Source of the DNA: Candidatus Thalassarchaeaceae archaeon
Lineage (GTDB): Archaea > Thermoplasmatota > Poseidoniia > Poseidoniales > Thalassarchaeaceae
Direction: 5' to 3'
DNA: 11,452 nt
NCBI GenBank assembly: GCA_029250565.1
Contig: JAQXFA010000144.1
Span: 1 to 11,452, forward strand
Below are positions 1 to 6,206 of this stretch, piece after piece; the stretch's first letter is position 1, and each line of letters starts with the position of its first letter. The notes beneath the pieces were generated by a model. The model was not told where the DNA came from, ran no database searches, and saw only the letters and a program-made list of their open reading frames with translations. The position numbers and the translations under genes are program-made.

Positions 1-102
1 AACCGCTGGCTTGCTGTGGATGAATTGATGGATGTTGAATGGCTTCCACCAGATGTTGAATTTGTGAAGCGAATACAAGAGCGGGGAATTGAAAACCTGT
101 GA
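1..102 (+). CDS. C-terminal fragment of a Nudix hydrolase (MutT-like), 5' end outside window
   Basis: The frame starting at base 1 is open and ends at a TGA at 100-102, giving 33 residues of a gene that begins before the window. The visible tail runs RWLAVDEL, then EWLPPDVEF, then a short helix ending in GIENL. This pattern, Trp-x-x-x-(D/E)-E-L followed by a short acidic/Trp-Pro segment and a last helix, is how many MutT-type Nudix domains end (8-oxo-dGTP or other nucleoside-diphosphate hydrolases). The diagnostic Nudix box (GX5EX7REUXEEXGU) would lie upstream and cannot be seen, so the family is inferred from the tail alone. It converges on the next gene with only 9 bases between the two stops. 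Other proteins with a similar helix-ending tail cannot be excluded. Confidence 0.55.
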   Translation, partial: NRWLAVDELMDVEWLPPDVEFVKRIQERGIENL

Positions 103-111
103 TTGTAGTAT

Positions 112-612
112 TCACCGGTCTGAATTTTCGTCAACCCATTCGCTGACTTCGCCGTCTTTGTGCATAGACCAATCATCACTTAGTGAGCGAGGATACTCAA
201 TTCTTCCTTCATGCCAAGTTGATTCTTCAATCCAAGCGGCTAAGTTGTCGCCGCGGAGGGTTATGTCGATTGTACCGCCAAGTGATTTTTCATCATTTAG
301 AACAAAGGCGACTTTTCCTGCTAAAGCAGCTTGGCGGGAAAGTGAAAAAACGGTTTCATTATCATACAAGTTCGCACCCATTGCATCTAGGGCTGTATCA
401 AGGATCCTCAATTCGGAAATACGTTCAAGGAATTTACTTAGGTCAACCTCCTCAAACTCCCATTTCATTTCTTTTTCAGTGACGGGGAATACATTTTCTT
501 TGAACTCTGGTGGTTCAAGTTCGGGGAATAGGGTACTGAGAGAATTAGCAACGCTTGGGGCGTGGTCGGATGGGCGGATTGTCGTGCAAACCACTGCGTA
601 CGGAGAACTCAT
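112..612 (-). CDS. UPF0201 (COG1325) family archaeal RNA-binding-type protein
   Basis: This 166-residue protein starts at ATG (610-612) and stops at TGA (112-114). It matches what I know of UPF0201/DUF54 (COG1325), a small archaeal family once listed as a predicted exosome-linked or RNA-binding protein and without a settled function. The conserved blocks are an N-terminal strand with R-P-(S/T)-(D/E) (residues 13-16), RILDTA (69-74), SRQAALAGKV (92-101) and LGGTIDI (111-117), all in the usual order and spacing. Residues 140-166 form an acidic tail that seems extra compared with the core family. It faces away from the glycosyltransferase gene across a 93-base gap that must hold both promoters. 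An antisense open frame (89-682) covers it but shows no recognisable family. Assignment to the family is good; the function is unknown. Confidence 0.8.
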   Translation of the reverse strand: MSSPYAVVCTTIRPSDHAPSVANSLSTLFPELEPPEFKENVFPVTEKEMKWEFEEVDLSKFLERISELRILDTALDAMGANLYDNETVFSLSRQAALAGKVAFVLNDEKSLGGTIDITLRGDNLAAWIEESTWHEGRIEYPRSLSDDWSMHKDGEVSEWVDENSDR

Positions 613-689
613 CGGAAGTTGCGAAGAGTGCTTAGATGATGAACTCTATCGCTTGAGTAGTGGCAAGATTGACAGACATTAACCAATCA

Positions 690-696
690 GGGGTGG
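690..696 (+). promoter_or_regulatory. Possible Shine-Dalgarno site for the glycosyltransferase
   Basis: The stretch GGGGTGG ends nine bases before ATG 706 and is a partial match to the archaeal Shine-Dalgarno core (GGAGGTGATC). It abuts the in-frame TTG at 697, which is too close for it to serve that codon, so it favours ATG 706 as the start. Confidence 0.35.
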
Positions 697-705
697 TTGA
701 GTCAC

Positions 706-1764
706 ATGGCTGAGCCGTATGTTGTCACCGTAGTTCCGACCTTTCAGGAGGCGGATCATATTGAGCGTTGTCTGTTATCCTTGATGGCTCAGACTTGGCC
801 TGCTGAACAGCATTTGATACATGTTGTAGACGGTGGTAGTGATGATGGGACACGTGAAATTATAGCAGAATTGGCTAAAAAATCTGCTGTTGAAGGTGGT
901 CCGGAAATTATGCTGTTAGATAATCCAAATCGCTTTGTTGCTGATGCTAGGAATCTCAGTCTAGAAAAATTGCCTGACGAGGCAACTCATGTGCTTGAGA
1001 TGATTGGTCACGTTTGGGTGCCCCCCAAGCATATTGAATCACGAATGAATGAATTTGATGATTTGGAAGATGAACTTGGGGATGAAGGCAAAAAAATTGC
1101 TGGTATAGGGACTCTTGTCAAAGAGAGTGACCAACCTCTGAAAATGATTGGGCGCTGGATTGAGGCAACCTTGCAGAATCCTTTGGCTAGTGGCCGCGGT
1201 CAATTTGCTCAATTTACAGGTTGTCAGCGAACCACAATTCCCCCATTCACCTTGTATCGCCGAGCCGCTTTAGATGCGGTTGGTGGTTGGAATCCCGAAT
1301 TCATCACCACTCAGGATTCTGAACTTAATATGCGTCTTGACGGCCAGGGTTGGAGTCTGTGGCGTTCAGACGCATCGTATTGCCACATGGCCAAACGGAC
1401 TTCGGTTGTCGGATGGCTCCGTTTTGGCCATCGTTACGGATTCTGGCGTACTAAGCATATACGTCAAACACCTCAAAGAGCATCAATTCTTGAGTTTCTA
1501 CCGTGGATTGGATTGCTAACCACTCTAGCATTGTGCTGGTCTGGTTACATGGTTGGTGGATACCCTGCATGGCAAATTCCAATCGCCGCTTACACCGTTG
1601 TCCTGCTTCTTCACGGTATTTTAGAATCTTTTACTCGCTCACAACCAAGTTTGATTGTTGGAGTCCCAATAATGCTGTTATTACTTCACACAACTTTCAG
1701 CATAGGATTGCTTGATGGATTGTTTAGAAAGGGCCGTGCAGCTAGAGACCGCGTCACTAGGTAG
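706..1764 (+). CDS. Family 2 glycosyltransferase, ExoA-like, membrane-anchored
   Basis: The gene encodes 352 residues from ATG 706; a TTG at 697 is in frame but lacks a spaced ribosome site. The N-terminus has the GT-A nucleotide-sugar fold pattern VVPTFQEADHIE followed by DGGSDDGT (residues 42-49). The middle has a block typical of the succinoglycan ExoA branch: a Pro-Phe-Thr-Leu-Tyr-Arg-Arg segment, GGWNPEF, and the acceptor/catalytic QDSELNMRL (Q203-D204-S205-E206), then an aromatic RFGHRYGFWR segment. Three hydrophobic stretches follow (about 266-286, 290-308 and 316-338), so the enzyme is likely held at the cytoplasmic membrane face. It should transfer a sugar to a lipid-linked or glycoprotein acceptor; donor and acceptor cannot be read from the sequence. 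Oddly, where ExoA-type enzymes have a DXD-like Asp-Ala-His, this protein has E98-M-I-G-H102. No other polysaccharide genes are visible nearby. Confidence 0.85.
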   Translation: MAEPYVVTVVPTFQEADHIERCLLSLMAQTWPAEQHLIHVVDGGSDDGTREIIAELAKKSAVEGGPEIMLLDNPNRFVADARNLSLEKLPDEATHVLEMIGHVWVPPKHIESRMNEFDDLEDELGDEGKKIAGIGTLVKESDQPLKMIGRWIEATLQNPLASGRGQFAQFTGCQRTTIPPFTLYRRAALDAVGGWNPEFITTQDSELNMRLDGQGWSLWRSDASYCHMAKRTSVVGWLRFGHRYGFWRTKHIRQTPQRASILEFLPWIGLLTTLALCWSGYMVGGYPAWQIPIAAYTVVLLLHGILESFTRSQPSLIVGVPIMLLLLHTTFSIGLLDGLFRKGRAARDRVTR

Positions 1765-1804
1765 TCTCTGAAATCTTGCTTAACAAGCGGGGGTAACATT
1801 GAAC

Positions 1805-1812
1805 CCATATCA
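1805..1812 (+). promoter_or_regulatory. Weak candidate TATA box for the 1836 gene
   Basis: The sequence CCATATCA is centred about 28 bases before ATG 1836. That is the spacing expected for a TATA element driving a leaderless archaeal transcript, and no convincing Shine-Dalgarno site precedes this ATG. The match to an A/T-rich TATA consensus is short, so this is tentative. Confidence 0.22.
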
Positions 1813-1835
1813 CACCTCCCAACGCCTTGGTAGAC

Positions 1836-2687
1836 ATGGCTGATGATGACAAGAACAGTCTAAATTCTTGGGCTATTCTATTGGTTCCTTTAATCATTGC
1901 AGGATTAATTGGCAGAATTATTCCTGCAGTTAACTTACTTCTAGTTGAAAATTGGCAAATTGGTGCATATTATGGTTTTGCATTTCTACTTGGATTTGTA
2001 TTTTTCAAACGTTCTCGAAGCGAAAGAGACCACGAGTTTCACAGAGTTAAGAATATCAAGAAATTAAGCAAGGCCTACAAGGCCGAAGATCAAGGGTTAT
2101 GGGGCAAGGCTGATGCTGCTATGGTTGGTCTTGAAAGGGACGCAGAAGGCTATCAAGCAAGCGATAAAGACCTCATTCAAGGGAGGAAAGTCAAGGAAAT
2201 CCTTCACGAGAAACGTACTGGTGAGATTGGCGATGAGAAGCCAAAAGAAGAGGTACAAATGTTCCATGATGAAGAGCATGTCAAACGCTCTTCAGCTCGA
2301 ATGGCAGGTGATACTGACCCAATGGCGCAAATGTCAGGCGCTGCTATTGAAATGATGAAATCTGCAGGGTCAGGTCAAACTAATGTTGATGATATGATGG
2401 CTCAGTTGAATGCTGAAGATGAACGTTTAGAGAAGCAGAAGAAGCCAGAACCAAAGCCACAACCAAAACCAAAACCCAAGCCGAAACCAAAACCCAAGCC
2501 AGAAGTTGGTGGTGGTCAAATGGGTGCTGCAGGAATTACCCGAGAGGACAAGTTGTTTGACGACCTTGGGGCTTCAATTGGTGGCGGTAAAACAGTTGGT
2601 AAGGAAACCAAAATTTGTTTGGACTGTGGGTCAAGAAATCCTGTGGGTCGAGGGGCCTGCGGTAGTTGTGGCTCTTCCCTAACCTAA
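1836..2687 (+). CDS. Unrecognised membrane protein with Lys-Pro repeat and C-terminal zinc ribbon
   Basis: I do not recognise a named family. From ATG 1836 it is 283 residues; a TTG at 1827 would add three. Two hydrophobic segments (about 12-36 and 42-58) form an N-terminal hairpin in the membrane, followed by a basic stretch (KRSRSERDH) that would place the rest in the cytoplasm. A charged, helical region spans about 60-200 and includes Met-rich pieces (MAQMSGAAIEMMKSAG). Residues 203-223 are an almost perfect Lys-Pro dipeptide run, a stiff extended linker like that of TonB. The C-terminus carries a zinc ribbon, C261-x2-C264 and C275-x2-C278, resembling rubredoxin-like zinc-ribbon modules of archaeal proteins. 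dnaJ follows after 71 bases in the same direction, so a role near the chaperone is possible but only inferred from position. Confidence 0.75.
   Translation: MADDDKNSLNSWAILLVPLIIAGLIGRIIPAVNLLLVENWQIGAYYGFAFLLGFVFFKRSRSERDHEFHRVKNIKKLSKAYKAEDQGLWGKADAAMVGLERDAEGYQASDKDLIQGRKVKEILHEKRTGEIGDEKPKEEVQMFHDEEHVKRSSARMAGDTDPMAQMSGAAIEMMKSAGSGQTNVDDMMAQLNAEDERLEKQKKPEPKPQPKPKPKPKPKPKPEVGGGQMGAAGITREDKLFDDLGASIGGGKTVGKETKICLDCGSRNPVGRGACGSCGSSLT
2442..2504 (+). repeat. In-gene Lys-Pro hexanucleotide repeat
   Basis: A low-complexity run of degenerate six-base units (AARCCN-type, for example AAACCA, AAGCCG and CCAAAACC) encodes alternating Lys and Pro, interrupted by single Glu or Gln. Codons vary between units (AAA/AAG, CCA/CCC/CCG), so the repeat looks kept by selection on the protein rather than being a fresh slippage product. 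Confidence 0.8.
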
Positions 2688-2700
2688 TACTGTATCATTC

Positions 2701-2708
2701 AGTATAAT
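2701..2708 (+). promoter_or_regulatory. Candidate TATA box upstream of dnaJ
   Basis: AGTATAAT lies about 50 bases before ATG 2759. An archaeal start site some 26 bases downstream would leave a leader of about 28 bases, enough to contain the strong Shine-Dalgarno site at 2747. It implies that dnaJ can be transcribed on its own as well as from the upstream gene. Confidence 0.35.
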
Positions 2709-2746
2709 GGTCAGATTCAAAACAGGTGGGCAGTCAGCGACCATTC

Positions 2747-2752
2747 GGTGAT
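2747..2752 (+). promoter_or_regulatory. Shine-Dalgarno site fixing the dnaJ start
   Basis: GGTGAT is an exact match to part of the archaeal anti-Shine-Dalgarno complement (GGAGGTGATC) and ends six bases before ATG 2759. This decides for ATG 2759 against the in-frame GTG at 2726, which would put eleven extra residues before the J domain. Confidence 0.65.
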
Positions 2753-2758
2753 GGGGTC

Positions 2759-3904
2759 ATGGCGAAGAGAGACTACTACGAAGTCTTGGAAGTTAGCCGT
2801 GATGCTAGCGATGACGAATTGAAGAAAGCGTTTCGTACATTGGCTAGGAAAAACCACCCCGACAAGAATCCTGATGATTCAGGAGCGGAAAATCGGTTTA
2901 AGGAAATTCAAGAAGCATATGCCGTCTTATCCAACCCTCAACAACGCCGAAATTATGACACATTCGGTCATGATTCTCCCGGGGGTAATCCATTTGGCAG
3001 TAGTGGTTTCCAAGGCGTAAATATCTCAATGGATGATTTGTTTAGTGGCGGATTTGATTCGGTATTTTCTCAATTTTTTGGTAGTGGTGGGGCAAGTCGC
3101 CGCTCTTCACGTGGTAATGATGTGCTCATCAGACACTCTGTTGATATGGGGATGGCAATGTTAGGGGGTGAGACAGAATTAGAGGCTAAACTCCTCGTTA
3201 ACTGTGAGGCATGCGAAGGCCGAGCAGCAGCCAGCCCAGAAGGTGTCAAGACCTGTGGTACATGTGCTGGTCAAGGTCAAGTAACACAAAATCGTAAGAT
3301 TGGCCCATTTATTCAACAAATGGTGACCGATTGCCCTGATTGTAATGGTTCAGGAAGAAAAATTACTGATCCATGTAAACCCTGTCGCGGTGAAGGTAGA
3401 GAAAAGAAAAAACAGACTATCCGATTCTCTATTCCTGCCGGGATTTCTGATGGGACTCGTATGAGAATGGGGGGCCGAGGTGAACCAATTCGAGGCGGCG
3501 GAGGAAGTCCGGGTGACCTCTACATCCAAGTCCACATTGAAGATCATGAATGGTACGAAAGAGATGGGTCCGACCTTCTCATGGCTCTCCCATTAGGATA
3601 TCCTGAATTACTTCTTGGGACATCCATATCGCTTCCACACATTGATGGAAAAGACATCACAATTGATGTCCCTGCAGGTTCAATACCTGGTGATACCTTA
3701 GATGTGAAAGGCCGAGGGTTTCCTCGGTCTCGTGGTCGCGGACGAGGAAATATTACTGTGTTGTTTAAGTTGTATGTCCCTTCAAAATTATCAAAGAATG
3801 TAAAGAAGCAGATTGAGGGACTACGAGATGAAATCGGTATTGATTTAGATTCGGTAGAGGATTTAGTCCGTAAAGAAGCAAAATCAAGACGTGGTGCTAG
3901 ATAA
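2759..3904 (+). CDS. dnaJ: Chaperone protein DnaJ (Hsp40, type I)
   Basis: The protein has 381 residues, normal for full-length DnaJ, and works as co-chaperone for DnaK: it binds unfolded chains and stimulates DnaK ATP hydrolysis. The J domain starts RDYYEVLEV and carries the H33-P34-D35 loop that contacts DnaK. A Gly/Phe-rich segment follows (about 70-125). The zinc-binding domain has four Cys motifs at C149, C166, C192 and C206: [24 protein letters not shown] and CKPCRGEG. The C-terminal substrate-binding and dimer domains include [12 protein letters not shown] and the later [18 protein letters not shown]. The first Cys motif lacks its last Gly (Ala instead), but all eight Cys are present, so zinc binding should hold. 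grpE and dnaK are not in the window; the neighbour upstream is a membrane zinc-ribbon protein. Archaeal dnaJ genes are generally thought to be of bacterial origin. Confidence 0.96.
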   Translation: MAKRDYYEVLEVSRDASDDELKKAFRTLARKNHPDKNPDDSGAENRFKEIQEAYAVLSNPQQRRNYDTFGHDSPGGNPFGSSGFQGVNISMDDLFSGGFDSVFSQFFGSGGASRRSSRGNDVLIRHSVDMGMAMLGGETELEAKLLVNCEACEGRAAASPEGVKTCGTCAGQGQVTQNRKIGPFIQQMVTDCPDCNGSGRKITDPCKPCRGEGREKKKQTIRFSIPAGISDGTRMRMGGRGEPIRGGGGSPGDLYIQVHIEDHEWYERDGSDLLMALPLGYPELLLGTSISLPHIDGKDITIDVPAGSIPGDTLDVKGRGFPRSRGRGRGNITVLFKLYVPSKLSKNVKKQIEGLRDEIGIDLDSVEDLVRKEAKSRRGAR

Positions 3905-3928
3905 TCATTCGTTTAATGACAATCTGGT

Positions 3929-6193
3929 CTATTCTTCTTCAGAGGTTGTGAGTACTGCTTTTGTTGGTACTGCTGCAACTGGTTTACCACCAACTAGTCC
4001 TGATAGAATCAAATCAAAACCATCAGCAACCCCTTCCATATCAATTCGTAGGAAAAGATTTGTTTTAGCATTCAAATCACCTAGGAAAACCTCGTCACCA
4101 TCAAACAATGATTCAGGGGTTACCGATGTCACAGTCCATTCACTACCTTCAACAGCCTGAAATCTGATTGCAGCTAATGTCCATTCTTCAGATAGTAGTC
4201 TTAGACCCACTGTGACGGAACGTTCTCCTTCATTGGCAGTCAATCCCCACACAATCAAGTCAAGAGATTCGGTAGTATGGCGTGTGAGAGGCTTACCCCA
4301 TTCCATGACCAATGCATCCCAGTCTGTATCTGCAAGCGATTCTAGTGCGTGAAGTAGTGCATTCGGGTCCTTTAGATTAGATGGGTCAGCAGCAATTAAT
4401 CTCTCCCGCAAGCGCATCAATCTACGCTTTTCATGTGTTTCAAGTTGTAATACTCCATCTCCCTTCCATCGCCAGTAAATAACCACCATCATAGGTGATA
4501 ACAACACCAATCCAATTATAATGTAAAATGTTCTAACTTCATCGGAATAATCGATCCAATCACCATCCGTTGGTTCTTCTCCCTCTGGAGTTAACCATGC
4601 CCAATTAACTGTGTAATCTACTTCGCTAGTGATGTTTGATTCTATTACCAAGAGATGGCGTCCGTGTGGTAAGTCAAGTGTTGTGGTCGCTTGTTGTCCC
4701 TGCATTTCAGTAAGATTCCAAGAAACTGTAGTCCATGCGTTGTATGCAGTGGTATTGAGTTCCACCAGTTTGAGAACACAAGTACCAGGGTCTGATTCAA
4801 TGGTAGCAGTCAATAAACTTCGATACGGGTATCCTATTTCTCTCTCAATGAGATATACATCTCGTATATCTGCACCGCCAATAGTGCCGCTAGTATAACC
4901 CGATTCAGATTGCATAATTGACCAATCTAGGGTGTCTGCTTCTCCATTTGGTTGACTATCTGATGCGTCCCCGGGGGTGGCTCCATCATTTGGGCCAAGA
5001 GAAGTGGTTTTCAAAGTCCAAATTAGCGGTTCACTAGCGTTGGTAAAAGTGATTGCTGCGGCATCAGCTTCGACAGGAACAGTGAATTGTATGCTGCCAC
5101 TGAGATTCGATTCATTATGGCTGACAACCCATGTGCCTATTCTTGATTGGAAGTGAATATCAGCGGCACTAGATATTGTCCAATCAACCATGAATTTACT
5201 ACGTGAACCTGCATCCAATCGGATTGTATCTCCACTATCATCGGTTGTGAGGTGTCCAGACATTGTTTCATCTGCGATAGTAGGTGCAATCCAAGGCTCA
5301 GATACGGTTTCCCCAAAGGATGTTTCAAGTTCTGCTGAATGGCTTGCAAACCGTAGTGAGTACAATCCTGGTTGATTACTAGCAGGATATACTGATACCC
5401 AAATTTCATCATTTTTCACTTCAACAAGCAATCTTTCGGGAGGGTTACTAGATCCTGCCATGAATTGTTGTTGGGAAATGAGTTGAAGGTCATTGGCAGT
5501 TCGGCTCCAGAATTCAATAAAAACATCATTTGAAAAAGCTGAGAATTCAATTTCAATAATATCACCATCACTTGCATTGAGTTGAAATGTATCAGAATCT
5601 TCAGTGGATTCAAGAGAGCCATTCCACCAAACTGCGGAATCATCTATTGTGCTGCGGTCAATTGCTCCACAATCACTGAGAGAGTTACATCCTGCCATGT
5701 CAATAAGACGCCATCCTGCAGTATTTTCACCGGGATTGGGTAATTGTGAGGGGGTATCTGCAAATTCACCACTATCAAGGTCAAAGAAGATACGTGAAAC
5801 AAGCAATGCTTGGCTAGTTATTCCTTCGCGTGTAATTTGAACAGTCGTTAGTCCGGCACTGAGATTTCCACTTAGTTCTAAATGGAAGCGGCCGGTTGTG
5901 CTAAATTCTGAACCCCAAGAGTCCGTTACTGTGAGATTTAACTCTTCACAATTACTTTCTGATGGGCAATCAACTGAAATCCAAAACGGACTTCCGCGTA
6001 CATCTAATGTCTCACTCCAAACTGCTTCACCTTCTCCCAGTTCAACGTTTGATGAGAATTCCGGAGACACATTTGATGGCAATTCTGAGGGCGCTGGGAT
6101 GCTAGTTAGTAGCAGAACAATCGCAAGTGTGCAGGCTATGGTTAGGCGGCTCACATTTACTTGGCGCGCCCCTCGGCATTTAGAATCATTCAA
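3929..6193 (-). CDS. Large secreted single-pass membrane protein with PPC-like ectodomain
   Basis: The frame is 754 residues from a TTG at 6193; a GTG at 6154 (residue 14) would place a clean signal peptide (SRLTIACTLAIVLLLTS) at the very start and may be the true start. The ectodomain (about 45-550) is built of beta-strand-rich segments. The one around 197-283 (DSDTFQLNASDGDIIEIEF, then ERLLVEV, WVSVYP, GLYSLRF) resembles the bacterial/archaeal PPC (pre-peptidase C-terminal) domain, and weaker copies may follow. It has two close Cys pairs (C76/C82 and C169/C175) and about eleven N-x-S/T sequons, fitting an exposed, glycosylated surface protein. A membrane span at 554-574 is followed by a 180-residue cytoplasmic part with a basic helical stretch (587-600) and a predicted alpha/beta domain ending in Glu-rich SEEE. 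No protease or other enzyme motif is visible; sensing, adhesion or envelope roles are all open. Confidence 0.8.
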   Translation of the reverse strand: MNDSKCRGARQVNVSRLTIACTLAIVLLLTSIPAPSELPSNVSPEFSSNVELGEGEAVWSETLDVRGSPFWISVDCPSESNCEELNLTVTDSWGSEFSTTGRFHLELSGNLSAGLTTVQITREGITSQALLVSRIFFDLDSGEFADTPSQLPNPGENTAGWRLIDMAGCNSLSDCGAIDRSTIDDSAVWWNGSLESTEDSDTFQLNASDGDIIEIEFSAFSNDVFIEFWSRTANDLQLISQQQFMAGSSNPPERLLVEVKNDEIWVSVYPASNQPGLYSLRFASHSAELETSFGETVSEPWIAPTIADETMSGHLTTDDSGDTIRLDAGSRSKFMVDWTISSAADIHFQSRIGTWVVSHNESNLSGSIQFTVPVEADAAAITFTNASEPLIWTLKTTSLGPNDGATPGDASDSQPNGEADTLDWSIMQSESGYTSGTIGGADIRDVYLIEREIGYPYRSLLTATIESDPGTCVLKLVELNTTAYNAWTTVSWNLTEMQGQQATTTLDLPHGRHLLVIESNITSEVDYTVNWAWLTPEGEEPTDGDWIDYSDEVRTFYIIIGLVLLSPMMVVIYWRWKGDGVLQLETHEKRRLMRLRERLIAADPSNLKDPNALLHALESLADTDWDALVMEWGKPLTRHTTESLDLIVWGLTANEGERSVTVGLRLLSEEWTLAAIRFQAVEGSEWTVTSVTPESLFDGDEVFLGDLNAKTNLFLRIDMEGVADGFDLILSGLVGGKPVAAVPTKAVLTTSEEE

Positions 6194-6206
6194 TTATAGC
6201 GCATAG
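6155..6206. promoter_or_regulatory. Compact divergent promoter between the surface-protein gene and arcS
   Basis: Only 13 bases separate the outermost possible starts (6193 minus, 6207 plus), and 52 bases if the minus gene starts at GTG 6154. The plus strand has TTTAGAA near 6178-6184, about 26 bases before GTG 6207, suiting a leaderless arcS transcript. Read on the minus strand, CTATAATT ends near 6193 and would direct a start about 26 bases on, just before GTG 6154. Both elements are guesses from spacing and A/T content. Confidence 0.3.

Noticed and set aside
89..682. Plus-strand open frame of 197 codons over the UPF0201 gene
   Set aside because: It is Ser-rich with no recognisable motif, while the minus-strand frame carries ordered UPF0201 blocks; one is the shadow of the other.
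2442..2504. Short tandem repeat as a CRISPR or non-coding repeat
   Set aside because: The units are six bases without spacers and lie in frame inside a gene, coding Lys-Pro.
2726..2758. GTG 2726 as dnaJ start
   Set aside because: The GGTGAT site at 2747-2752 serves ATG 2759, and DnaJ normally starts just before the J domain as in [10 protein letters not shown].
3905..3919. TCATT / AATGA inverted repeat after dnaJ as a terminator
   Set aside because: Only five A/T-rich pairs with a five-base loop; this is too weak to separate from chance, though a terminator is expected in this 24-base convergent gap.
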